Source: Mastigias papua
Lineage: Eukaryota > Cnidaria > Scyphozoa > Rhizostomeae > Mastigiidae
DNA: 64,000 bases
Reading direction: 5' to 3'
NCBI GenBank assembly: GCA_964019165.1
Contig: OZ025277.1
Location: 3,277,155 to 3,341,154 of the forward strand
Shown here: positions 1 through 40,197 of the stretch, piece by piece
How positions within the stretch are numbered: the stretch's first letter is position 1
Layout of the letters: the number at the start of each line of letters is the position of its first letter
Position numbers and translations under genes: made by a program
Notes under the pieces: generated by a model
What the model saw: the letters and a program-made list of their open reading frames with translations, nothing else
Databases searched by the model: none
What the model was told of the DNA's origin: nothing

Positions 1-18
1 GCTATTTTCACATTTCAG

Positions 19-9694
<9,676 letters not shown>

Positions 9695-12137
9695 TAATCT
9701 CGATTTTCTCAAACACTAAAGGTACTAGGTTGTTAAAATCAATATATCTCTGTTTGCGTCTAGGGAACCATCCGCGTGATATTGTCTCCAATGCTCGTTA
9801 CTAAGGTGTTTGAAAAGTTTATGATGATTTTGCTTTGTAGAAGTCCTTTGATCTTAGAACTCTCAGAGCAGACATGGACTGTCTCACAGTGTCGTAGCAA
9901 TAATTACTGCTATTGATCCTATGTATCGCTAGATGTTTTTGTGGATCTAAAACAGTCCTTGGTCTTCTATCTTAGTGAACCAAGTACCCGTTGCATTCAC
10001 TGTTAGATATCAGTCAATTTGCTTGCGTTGAAAACGATAAGCGTTAGAATTTCACCTCAGTTTGTAACTCTGGAAATTTGTAACTCGTAATTAGCTTGAC
10101 ATTTTGCGCTGACAAGAATTGTTGTGGATTACCATGCTAGAATCTATCCTTCCTTGTACCCCAGAAAACCAGGCAGTGAACATTGCTAGAAATCTTTACT
10201 AGTTTTTCGTGATTTAGAATCTTTAGCAAATTAGAATGGCTTTTTATCTTCGATTTTTTTAAGTTTTATTTATTTGATTAAATTTGTATCCATTTATTTT
10301 AAATGCCTATAGAACGGAATATTTGCATCCTATCCTGTGATCGTACAGTTTAGTAAGTAAATATATTTACCCGTAGCGCATATTGTACTTCAAAACTCTC
10401 TGATTTAAGTACAAGGTTTGATGGTGATGGTATTTTTAGCAAGGTATTATTACAAATATTTAGGATTTCATAGTAACTTTGCTTGTACTTCAAACATTAG
10501 TAATGGGTCATTAAAAAGAGCTGATATATCTCAGAACCAATGTTAGAGCGTGTTTCAGCACTTAGGAATCTGCGAAGACATTTTCTTTTTCCCTCACAAG
10601 TTCTCCTTTCCTCGCAAAATGTTCCCTGTTGAAATAGCTTGCTTTTCTTTCAGAATTTGAAGGAATGTCTCATAATTTTATGAGCAATTTAAGAACCTAC
10701 GGCCTAAAATTGTACGTTTTGATTTTGATTACTTATAACCTTTTCAGCCTGATATCCTAGCTCGGTCCTTATAAATTGTATCATCCTTTATCTTCTGCTA
10801 AATACATTCTACCTGTTTGCCGATCAGCCGTTTCCATGGCTGCTCCAAAAACATAACATACATAACTGTGACAGGCAGGGTCGGTAGGGATATGATTAGT
10901 GGTAAGAGCTTGCATGCTGATTACTGTAAGTACCTCATCGCGTAAGAACATCAACAGACTCATTTCAAAATTGCAGGTTCTTATGTGTGGGTTTTTTTTG
11001 CTGTATTCTACATTTATAAACGAGGATTGATCGCCAGTGTCACAGTCGATACGTAAAGTAGTTTTAGATTGACATCCTTTACCTTTGTCACTTGTTGTTT
11101 TTCTATGTAAGCTGTCGTGGAACTTAAGTAAAAAAGTGAAATGATATTGTTTTTCTTTACCGTCTGTTTGCTGATCGTTTGCCTGCCAGTTATCAGTGTT
11201 ATTTTGAAGAATTTAATTTGAATTCTTCCGTACAAACTTGTTCATGATGCAAGCTTGGCTATTTTTAACATAATTTTGCCTGAAGAAGAAATCATTCTGT
11301 ATAACCGCGGTCACTTTAAACAGTGAAGAGTGCTTAGCACACAACGTTAGTCAAACAGTTCAAAGCGAACAGCAGAGAACAAAATTTAGAAATTTTACTT
11401 TTTTACTGTTTTACTAGCTCAGGCTGTTCTGTTTTCATTGTTTTTCACTTTGGGTTTTCTTGTATTTTCAGTTTTTCAGGGTTACAAATTTAAAACATGA
11501 ACTGCGAGAAAAATCGATATGTGAGTGCTAAGTGAGAATGCAACCAGTGTAACTTTCAATTAAATTCAATTTCCATTTAAAGAGATCGGTATACAGTGTA
11601 GGAACAGTTAACGTTTAAAAACTTTATTTCTTATGCTTACATAGCACAGTTAATAAGTTCTTCGTAGAAGCAGTATCAGTTCCAGATTACAAACACGTTA
11701 TTTTGTTAGTGACAATATGCATCGTTGCACCAAAAGTAAGAGCAGTAAGCCCAGCATTGGAGTAATCTATCATATGAACGCTGACTATCTTTTTATTGGA
11801 TGAGGAAAATTCCGCATAGGCAACGATGGTGTAGTACGGTTCACCATTGTTTTACAATCGGGGTGTACGCAGTTAAGTTCGAACCCTTTCTGGTGCCCTC
11901 TCGTTGCAGCGTACGAGCTCTTTCTATAAGGAACTCTGGCAATAAGCTATCTTCAGTTGACAGCCGTCGGGTAATGAATAGCTAGTGATTATAGTCATTA
12001 GACCGGAGTGGGGAAAGGATGGTAGAAGTAATTATTTATTGGCACAGCAAATGATCATGGGTGTGATACAATGTTATAGAAGTGCGGTATTGGTATTGCC
12101 AGTTCCATAACGAGGCAAACAACAACAAGTCTGAAAA
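9695..12137. other. Intergenic, CCNY 3' to STRIP start
   Basis: 2.4 kb between two same-strand genes. It should hold the CCNY 3' UTR and the STRIP promoter and 5' UTR. I saw no coding exon, RNA gene or clear repeat. The STRIP start codon has a favourable context (AAAAATGGC). Confidence 0.6.
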
Positions 12138-27465
<15,328 letters not shown>

Positions 27466-27847
27466 ATTGTAACGAAATCTACCTTTTATAATTATACATA
27501 ATTATGTTCAATTTTTATCTAAGGATGTCTGGTAGCAAAATTTTATCGTTTCGTGACGACTGAGAAGCAATGCTAGATTGGTGACGTGTCAAGACCATAG
27601 CAGGTATTCAGAGTGCAGCTTAAATGTAGAGCCCTGGGGCTTTTGTCATATGGCTATTAGCAGAAGCTGTGTGTTACTTAGAAATTGATGGTAGTTTCAA
27701 ATAGCCAGTATCTTCAAGACAGGCTTCTTGTCTTGTGCAATTGATTTAAAACAGTCATTTGAATGGACCTCTTCTTTTACATAGATGCTTCATATTCATA
27801 GGGATTCGAAGTGAGTTAAAGACCACAGGATTTTTGAGAAATTATGG

Positions 27848-28035
27848 GTGAAAGTGCGAGAAAATGAATGACCCAAGCGGGAGTCAAGCTCGCAGCCGTT
27901 GACTGTACACGTCGAATACTCTCCCCCAGAGTTATTGGGTCTGACGCAATGGCTCTGTGGTAGAGCACTTTATATATAGAGTGGAGTGTCTAGAGTTCGA
28001 ATCCCTTTCTGGTTATTTAATTCTCGTGTTTTCAC
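27848..28035. repeat. Head-to-head pair of tRNA-like (SINE-like) units
   Basis: Two diverged copies face away from each other as arms of a 188-bp inverted repeat. The right unit has an A-box-like GGCTCTGTGGTAGAGC (perfect D-stem GCTC/GAGC) and a B-box-like GAGTTCGAATCCC. The left unit shows the same order on the minus strand. Both end in a matching tail, TTCTCGTGTTTTCAC on the right. The anticodon and T stems do not fold cleanly, so these are tRNA-derived repeats or pseudogenes, not working tRNAs. Confidence 0.65.
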
Positions 28036-29437
28036 TTGCTAGACTCTGAAATCTTCAGTAGGCCTTAGGTTGTTTTGAAACTTCTTACTTTTCCACATTT
28101 CCTTTCAAATATTTCCAACAATTTATATCATTCCAAGTTATTGTACTGATAGTATTTTTCAATAGTAAATTGATGCATATTCCAGCATTTTGCCGTTACA
28201 GCTCTGTAATATTGATTTAGCTTCAGCGGACTTGTATGGTGGACGGAATGGACAGCGAACTGCAGCTGGATACAATTCGCACCGTCCCACACGCATTTCC
28301 TTTCTTATTTTTACCATTGTGAAACTAGCCCGTACCAAACTGGCATTAACTTGAAATATGAAATATGTGCCCTATCCTTTATGAAATCTTCAATCCCCGC
28401 CACCCGTTTAATGTACTGCGAGAATGTTCCCTTGTTTGCCTGAATAATTCTATGGCCGTTATTTTGCGAACTGCTTGCATATCTTTAGATATCGTTTAAA
28501 CTAAATACACTGTTTTTAGGCGTAGTGTTAATTTCTTCGAAAGTATTGTAGATGACTGGCGATTGCATAGTATGGAATAATTGAGTGCTCTGATTTCGTC
28601 GTCCCAGGAGACATTTTGTTCCTTTGGGACGTTATTCTTTGCTGTGGTTAATTAGTAGATGGAGATACACCTACTGATTTTTCGGTAGCTCGCTCGGAGC
28701 ACTACATTCCCATGTACTTTGAAATAAATTCAATACTTAATTGATCTCTACAACTGCATTTAGCACAGATGTTGCCAGCCTGTTCGACCACAAACTTCAA
28801 TGGTCTGTCTCTTTGTCCACAGCTTATTCACGTTGATAAATTATTCTGAGTAATGCAGCGCTTTTTCTGAAATACCTCATGTCACAGAAAATATATTGCA
28901 TGTAAATCTTTATATGTATCGATATATATTCGGTGTACACTCCTCGTGTTTTCTTGCACCCAAGACCTCTTCTCTCCTCTGCTCGCCTAATTCAGCTTTT
29001 TTGCCACCAAGAATGTATTTTAATCAGCACAAACTGAAATCTTAATCAATGATGCAATTTTTATAGCTCCTTGAGTATATTCATTCTTTGAAAAACAACC
29101 TTCCTAAATCCATTTAAAAATTGCCAAGCTTTGCCTGTCTCATGTTTCCTTACAAATGCTTCGTTTATTTTATAACCGCGTTTCTCGTCCTAATCTATGT
29201 ATGTATAGAAGACTCCTTCCATATACAAGTCAAAGAAATTGAAATTCAGGGAAGAACGTCCAATTGATTTCGCTTAGGAAAAACTTAGTATGGAACTTAA
29301 GCATTTACTGAAGGGTAATTGAAGATAAGCATTGCTTACATCGACCATGCTTTGCTTAGTACATATTTATATAATGCTACATTTGTATATATAATGTATG
29401 TGCAAGAAGGTAAGAAAACATTTCTACTTTTTTAATT

Positions 29438-29492
29438 GTTTCGACTTACGTCTTCATCAGTATAAGTATCTGGTGAAAACGCAAGCCGAAAC
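29438..29492. repeat. Inverted repeat with hammerhead-like core strings
   Basis: Two 23-nt arms differ at four positions, all transitions, around a 9-nt loop. On the minus strand the arm reads CTGATGA, then GAC-GTAA-GTC, then GAAAC, the order of a hammerhead core. The plus-strand arm reads CTGGTGA, then a stem, then GAAAC. Stems I and III are not evident, so it may be a relic. Confidence 0.45.
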
Positions 29493-31432
29493 GTTTCAAC
29501 GGTTTAAAGTCTCTTTTGTTTTCTGTTTTTACTTCTAAAAGTTTCTTAGCGCTTCGAGCTTTTCAGTATATAGATTTAAGCATAAGAAAAGCCTTTTTAT
29601 TATAAAATCCAGATATTTTTATAAGTTTGTGGATTGCATATTTTGTAGAAATGTTGCTGGTGTTTTATGCTCTTTTTAGTTACGTTTGCCGTTTACAAAG
29701 CAATTTCATACCACACAGAAGTTGTCCAGACACCATAATGTCATCACACTATCGCACTATTTGCATGAAAGAAGCTGACATAGAACGACACACAACGCAA
29801 CTACTTGATTATACCTGATCTTGATACTCGGTTAAGAACATTTTACGTTGTAGTCCATGCTTATGTGAATAGATACGCACAGAAATACCTAGTTGCAATG
29901 ATGACTATTAAATAATTTTTAGATAATAGCTAATTTCTGGTGATTTTCAATTTGATGCGTACTTAACATGTAAAGGAAGTGGATTGAAGGGTCCAGAACG
30001 GAGTTCTGAAGCATACCCGAACTTTTTGAAGCTAACATGCGGTTTCATGCGTCTGGTGTATTAGAGAGAAGCATGAAAGACAGTATCAATATTCGTAAAT
30101 GCTTTCAAAGCTATTCATAAAACCGACCAGATGATTCAATCTGTTCGTCTTGGAACCATAAGTGCAATCTTTCATCAGTCGCCATCTTGCGCAAAACAAC
30201 AAGATGGAACCAGCCCTTCACTTTTCTGCTTATGTGAGCCATAATTTCCCAGCTTGGTATTTCTCTCGCATTTAAACAAGTCTCTTTTGTTCGTTGCACA
30301 TTGTGTCTATGAATTCACGAGGGTATTTGGTATATGCGAGAGTTCTGTCCTCTAGGAATTACCTGGTTGTTTTGAACATGTAGTACCTTTGCATCGAGGC
30401 AAGCGCTACCTTTATGTGGGATTTGTTTACTTCAAGCAAGTGGCACAGCTACCAGCAAAGGCGCGCTGCTACAGTATTGGAGGTACTAGTTTGCATGTTG
30501 ACTTTGTTTACAGTAGCGAGTAATATTCGAATTTATTAGTCCATAGTTAATCACGTTGAGAATTTGTTGCACCTTATTACACATGAGTGACTCAGGTCCT
30601 AAATTACAGCAGATTTGTAAATAACCATATACCTTGAAAGTTTCAGTCATTTTTTTGCAAGACTTGGTGTGGGTTTTGCGCCACGCCAATATCTTATCAA
30701 CCTCTTTGCTACTATCTTGCTATATTGTCAGTACACTTTGCTTCCATTAGCTCCGAGCAGCGTAAACAGCGTAGCAATTTGCTGGTCTTTATCTGTCTTT
30801 GGTTGATAGAAGTCTTCGCATGTAGATTTGTTTTCTTATATATGCCTCTACTCCATAACACTAGACTGCAAAATTTTGAAATTCTTTAAATTCACTTGTC
30901 GTATAAGGTATCAATCAAATGACACTATTTTGATAGTACAGTTCATTTATTTTGAAGAATTTTGATAAATCTAACACTTTCATGACCTAAGAACCGTTGC
31001 ATCTGTCAGCCAGACATTCTGGATTGAAGATGGTGAAATTATCCTTATAGAAGAAACCATAATCATTAGAACAGCTCTGAAACGTCACTTTTGTAAATCA
31101 TTGGTGGTCAAAGCCCCCTTCACCTTTCCCCCTTTGGTGCCCGGCTCTGATACATACATATCATTTGTGATGCGGTAGGTCTGATTGAGTTAACCACGAA
31201 TTGGTAGGTGTGAACCTGTCACTTAGAGAGTAAACGGGGCTTGGTGTCCAGTTGTCTTTTATCCGGGCGCATGAATCATAGAAGTGGCTCTGTCCTGAAC
31301 ACGTAGAAGGGATTCCATTTTGGGGCTTTCTATTCTTTCATTACAAATTCTTAGCATAGCTGAGCATTAATTGGGTGTTTTTGGAAGAGGGTGGGAGATT
31401 ATTCATTTAAGACATGGATTGTGTCTAACACG

Positions 31433-31855
31433 TACCGTAATGACTCATTTAAGCCACCTTCTTCGATTAAGCCCCCATTCTTTAAGCTCCCACCCCCAGG
31501 ATGATTTCTCACAGATAAGCTCCCATTCCCAAGATGATTTCTAACAAATAAGTCCCAGTCTCAAAGACGCCCCATGGGACAACCTGGGATTTATTATAAT
31601 GCAGGTTAGAAGCAACGAAAATAAAAACTTCAGCTAGTGATCTGCTTATTTCTATTAATATTTGATGTGAACAACTGTCTTAATAACTTTTTCCTCCTTG
31701 ATCCCATCTCTATTTTTATTCAAGTGAAAGTATTTTAGAATATTTTTCTTCTAAGGACCTATACATTTAATATGTCCCCTTCGAATAATCCGCCACCTGT
31801 AAAATCGTTTCTTATAAAAGAGCCCCCGAGGATTAATCCAGTCATATTAGCGGTA
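31433..31855. mobile_element. About 420-bp MITE with TACCG ends
   Basis: The left end TACCGTAATGAC faces the right end GTCATATTAGCGGTA. TA at both outer edges fits a TA target-site duplication, as in Tc1/mariner elements. Inside are repeated TTAAGCCCCC-type and AAGCTCCCA motifs. It shares end sequence and internal motif style with the element at 48897-49399. Non-coding. Confidence 0.6.
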
Positions 31856-33352
31856 TAGTGAAGTCATTCGCAGTTCTTATAATCAGTAAAGACAGATCTT
31901 TCGACAGTCTACGCTATAGAAGAGTGTTTTAACATTACATTATATCATTGGTCACAATGAGAGTAATGGATATTTTTGTTGTTATGTATGTCCAACAGAT
32001 AATCACTGTACATAGATTTTGGCTCCAACCTAAGCACCACAGTTGCACAATTAATAAGAGATTGCCCTATAGTATAACAGGTGAATAGGCCTTTCAGGCT
32101 CAATATCCCAAAGGCACATTTTAGGACAGATTTTCAAAATTCATCACAGGCCTGTGTTCTGTAAGTCGGGAGTTATTCAGTACAGACAGTAGGGTGCAAA
32201 ATGATCAAACCAGCCAATTTCACTAATCAGATTTAAAAAACTTGCTAAAGAACTACAATTTTAATACTGTCCTTTAGCTCTTTTATCACGTATCTTTAGA
32301 TTTTATTTTGTTTACTTTTATTTTTAGACAGGTCCTTCATTGATAGCAGAAATAAGCATTTTCTGATGAAGCAAACCTGTTAAAATATGTGTAAATTATT
32401 ATAATTATTAATTGAAATTGAGATATCTTCAAGATATTGTTGCAGTAAGATGGCTAGAACATTTTCCTGATTTTTAACACTTTGATAATAATGTAAAAAC
32501 AATAATTGCCCAATTTGCAGAGTATTTTCTGCAAATTATGTAATAGTAAAGGCAGAAAGTGGCTGGTGGTGGTATCACATCGCAAGCCAACAATGCACTC
32601 CTTGCACATGACAACATCTGGAGCACAATGTATACGATTGCATATGGCAAGCACATGGCATACTAAGCTTTACATGTACACCTACCTGCACGGCTGACTT
32701 AGTTTTATCGATCATGCACTGTTCTATAGAATCCTCCTTAGTTTCTGCGGAGAATTGTTTACAGTTGGAGTCACTATTACAGAAATCTCGCAACGCCACT
32801 TATCTACAATTTTGACCATAACCAATTAAAATCACCCGGTAGAATATTCACAGAGAAAGTCTAGATTTGTTATTTACTTGAGTTACTTTTGCGACATCAC
32901 TGCAGTTGTATTGCTATATACTATTTACAATCACTCCCTCCGAACTAAAGTCTATAAGGTTACGAACGTTTTACGGAATAAGTGAAATAAAATTACTTTA
33001 TCAATGAAGCATACAGAGTCCAGAAAAAGTCACGGATTCACGGCTCTGAGCCGGAGGAAAATTTTCCTCTTTATGTCGTATTTGAGGAAAGTTTTGAAAT
33101 TTGTATCGACAATCCAGTTTCAGCAAAGTTTTCATATTATGCAACATCGACCGTGAAAGGCATAGCCCATTTACAGTTAAAGCTTCCAAGACATACCCAA
33201 TGTAGAGTTCAAAAACTTTGACTAGTTTTGATACATGAAAGAGGAAGGTTTATGATGAAGATTTGACAGCCGGAGGAAGTTTAGGCATTTTTCTGGACTC
33301 TGGATGCATACTACCATAATAGACATATTGTATTCCCTTGCCTTTGCTCAAT

Positions 33353-33405
33353 TGATCGATTGATCGATTGTCTGATTGACTGACTGGTTGAATGAGCAAT
33401 TGATC

Positions 33406-33439
<34 letters not shown>

Positions 33440-33476
33440 CTGATTGATTGATTGAATGAGTGAGTGAGTGAGTGAT
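33353..33476 (+). repeat. TTGA/TGAT tetranucleotide array
   Basis: An imperfect GATTGATTGATTGA array with GACT and GAGT variants. A smaller AATC array of the same kind lies at about 51623-51690. Confidence 0.9.
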
Positions 33477-34271
33477 TTAAGGACCCAATGCTCAAATTAT
33501 CAAACATAATTAAAATTCCAATATAGTATAGTTTCGAAATTTTTCTATTGACTATTTTGACATTGATAATAGAAAAATTAAAAGCTATAAAACGTTGCTA
33601 TGAAAGAGTGGGATACATTAAAATACGCGGGGATACAGTAATCGCCACATTAGAGGTTATATGCAAGAGAATTCTTAGTTGATGTACTACCAATATTCCC
33701 CAAATATGAATCACAAATCATCATATTCAGTTTAAAGTTCTCAGTTTTTCAAACGCTTCTCTGCTTAGAGATAAAGTCTCTTAAATGTTCTAAGTATTCT
33801 TCATAATATTCAAATTTAATTTGTCAATTATGTAATGGTCTATTTTAGAGTTAAATGTCCGTGTGCTGCAAGCCTAATAATTTACGTAGATGATACGTTT
33901 TGAGGGCAATACCGATCAAAAGAGTTTCTGAACGCGAGTTATAGTTGTTCAATCTCTTTCACCGCGTTGTGACACGATCAAGTCCTCTACCAGCGTTTAA
34001 TTGTACGATTTTAGTTCTTGTGGAGAGTCCTGCACCCTGTCACTGACAGCTAATTCGATAACGAACTAATGGAAGTATAGTACGGAAAGAATGCTATCAG
34101 AAACTCTAGTAATAAATATCTTCCGTAGATGGATGTGGCAGTTGGTCATCATATGGGCTATATTGCACGAATAATTATATCAAATGGCTTGTAGTTCTTC
34201 CCCCTCTATGATATCCAGTTTATAAACAAACTCTTACTTATTTTGTTAGTTTAGCTATTCTGTTTCCTGTA

Positions 34272-35006
34272 CTAGTCTTCTTTTTTGTCCTCGACAGCTT
34301 TGGTTTCGACAGATACCTTATTTTCATCAACATCGAAACTTTTATTTTCATCCTCAGAACTTCTCTTTTGAAGGAGAAGAATTTCTTCGCAACTCAGAAT
34401 TCCTTCTGGCATATCGTTGATGCTTCTCTCCTTTTCAGAATCTTCTTCTTTCTGCTCTTCCAATACTTCTGTTAAAGCTTTGATATAATTTATTGCCAGC
34501 CGCAGGGTTGTTATTTTCGCCATATGGCCATCAGCGATGTAGCATGGCAGGGCATCTCGTAAAGCTTCGAAAGCTTTGTTTAAAACTCGCATTCTCTCTC
34601 TTTCGCGTGCATTTACGAGTAATCTTTTCTGCAACGACATTCTAGAACGTTTATGTCTCCCTCTGTTCGCTATTTCTACTTGATCCATGTCAGTAAGGTG
34701 TGGCAGCATTCCAACATCATAGGGACCCCATGTGTGTCCTGGATAAGGCCCATACATTGCTTGTTGGCTGGCTTCTAACTGTTGAATATAACTCTGGTAC
34801 TGCTGTCCTTGAACTTGGAATAGATGATCAGGGATACTACGGTAATTCAGTGACGCGCCTCGGGTTTGATACTCATAATTGTAGTGGTGTTGAGCTTGTA
34901 TATATCCTTGTTCTGGAATGAACGCTTGCTCGTTATAAGCAAAATTTTCTATCGGCGGCAACGGTAGGCTGTAATGTTCTTGAAATGCTAGGTTTCCACC
35001 ATCCAT
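34272..35006 (-). CDS. bHLH transcription factor, group A-like, intronless
   Basis: A 244-residue DNA-binding factor expected to act in the nucleus, probably as a heterodimer with an E protein on E-boxes. The bHLH domain spans about residues 125-180: basic region VNARERERMR (131-140) with the DNA-contacting N132 and E135, helix 1 VLNKAFEALRDALP, a short loop, and helix 2 KITTLRLAINYIKALTEVLE. NARER and TLRLA..YI place it in the atonal/twist/musculin-like group A, but I cannot name the subfamily. The first 120 residues are Tyr/Gln/His-rich (a possible activation region) and the C-terminus is an acidic, lysine-rich tail. One exon; the start is the first in-frame ATG. It lies head-to-head with the spliced gene at 35546, about 540 bp away. 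Confidence 0.95.
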   Translation of the reverse strand: MDGGNLAFQEHYSLPLPPIENFAYNEQAFIPEQGYIQAQHHYNYEYQTRGASLNYRSIPDHLFQVQGQQYQSYIQQLEASQQAMYGPYPGHTWGPYDVGMLPHLTDMDQVEIANRGRHKRSRMSLQKRLLVNARERERMRVLNKAFEALRDALPCYIADGHMAKITTLRLAINYIKALTEVLEEQKEEDSEKERSINDMPEGILSCEEILLLQKRSSEDENKSFDVDENKVSVETKAVEDKKED

Positions 35007-35545
35007 TATTTCTTTCGTACAATAAGATCCAAATCTTACTTTTCGATAGTTAATGTACTGCCAAACCTCTCGACTTTATGAGCTTGTTTAACCTTAGAGA
35101 CCGATCTGAAGTATGACTGCTCACACTATGGGAACATCTGCGTTATATGCGCATGGGTACTTTCATCATCGACGCAGAAGCTATCTTACATCAAAGCAAA
35201 GATTGAGTGAACATCTTCTGTACCGTCTGATCGATGAAACATCTATTGCTATGGTGGACAGGCCTGTTTTGATGCATGCTTGAATTATGGCTAAAGTTTA
35301 ATGTTTGGAAGGAAGGAAACCAATTTGCTACAAACGTTAGACAATCGATGCCCTTCGTCTATCAACTACTGCATTTTGGTAGGCAACAAGAAGTGCTTAG
35401 AAACGTCTGAAAATGGAATGTAGCCTTCTTTTCCCAATTGTCTGTAGTGTATGCTAGGAAGATTAACTGAGCTAATTTTGCGTGTGTGCTATAAGTTAAT
35501 TGAGTAATAAATGCTAAAACTCATAAGAGAGATAGGAACCATAAG

Positions 35546-39101
<3,556 letters not shown>

Positions 39102-39131
39102 AATCAAAACTTCTATTCATCTATGTTGGTA

Positions 39132-39137
39132 AATAAA
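39132..39137 (+). promoter_or_regulatory. Polyadenylation signal AATAAA
   Basis: A canonical AATAAA lies 31 bp downstream of the TAA at 39099-39101 and supports the reading of that exon as the 3' end of a real gene. Confidence 0.6.
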
Positions 39138-40197
39138 GGTATTATGCTACAGTGAAGAAGTATGCTGAGTGATCGCAAAATAATACAAGGTTTCTTAAGG
39201 AGACTTTTGATAAATATAGCTTATTCAAATCATACGATAGTTATCCAACACCCTAGATCTACAAGAATATAACATACCAAATGTTTACAAGGTACCAAAT
39301 TCAGTTCCAACATACAACAGGTTGCGATATACTGCAATCTAAAAATTCAATTGCCAAGCTTAGAATACTGTTTTAGAATATGAAGTTGAAATAAGCAGTT
39401 TCTGTATAAATTTGAAAATGAAGATGATGGTAAAGAGAATTGGACAGTCGTTCTATTTCCGCTTTAATTCCTTCCTATAATGTTTCTTATCTTATAATCC
39501 TAACCTTTGAAGGAACCAGAATTAGATAATTAGACTTGAAAGCTGACGCCTATTTCTTGAGCCTTACCCTGCCGAATCCACACGCCTTCACCAATATCCT
39601 GATGCAGGACAGTAGCAATTAGTTATCATATCCTTGAATGTACAGAAACGCAGAATTTCAGTTTTATAAAAGTACTTCTGAGTAATTAGACTGATGTTAT
39701 TTGCAATAGGACTTTTCATCAAAACCTTAAATATATTGTTGAGTTAAGGATGGGTTTTCTTAGTTCTGTGGCAACCATGCCGTTACATTTAACTTGCATT
39801 ACACAGTGTAATTTTCAGCTCCAATCTTAAAGGAATGCCGACTTAAAATATCACAAATTAATTTCATATTTTGACAGCGTATTTGTGAATGGTTTTAATA
39901 GAAGAACTACATAATGATAACAATAAATTCCATAACTGTAGTTATGACAACAATTGGAATTAATTTGATTTCATGGACAGTTGGAGTGTCTCTATGGAGG
40001 GTGAAACTTCATTTTCACAGAGGGACAAATCTGCATGTGCTGGATACTATGTATCCCCTTATATATTTCTAAAAAACAAGTGCAAAAGAGCTATCTTCAT
40101 TGTGAAATTGAGTTACCCTACCTTCTTTCTACCCATCTTAATGAGACTCCATCAATAACAATTAGCGCACACACAACTACTAATCTCCCCACAAAAG
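39138..40197. other. Convergent intergenic interval
   Basis: About 1.06 kb between the 3' end of the unrecognised gene (+) and the 3' end of DZANK1 (-). I see no coding exon, RNA gene or clear repeat. Confidence 0.5.

Larger units (their letters stand above)
27466..34271. other. Gene-poor 6.8-kb interval between STRIP and the bHLH gene
   Basis: The left edge holds the STRIP 3' UTR; the first clear AATAAA I see is near 28729. No coding exon could be supported on either strand. It contains the inverted tRNA-like pair at 27848-28035, a hairpin at 29438-29492, a MITE at 31433-31855 and a TTGA-type tetranucleotide array at 33353-33476. Confidence 0.6.

Noticed and set aside
27949..28020. Functional tRNA gene
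   Set aside because: D-stem and boxes are present but the anticodon and T stems do not pair and no acceptor stem is evident.
30111..30299. 62-residue minus-strand frame with protein-like composition
   Set aside because: Isolated, no splice partners or homologue recognised; not enough to call an exon.
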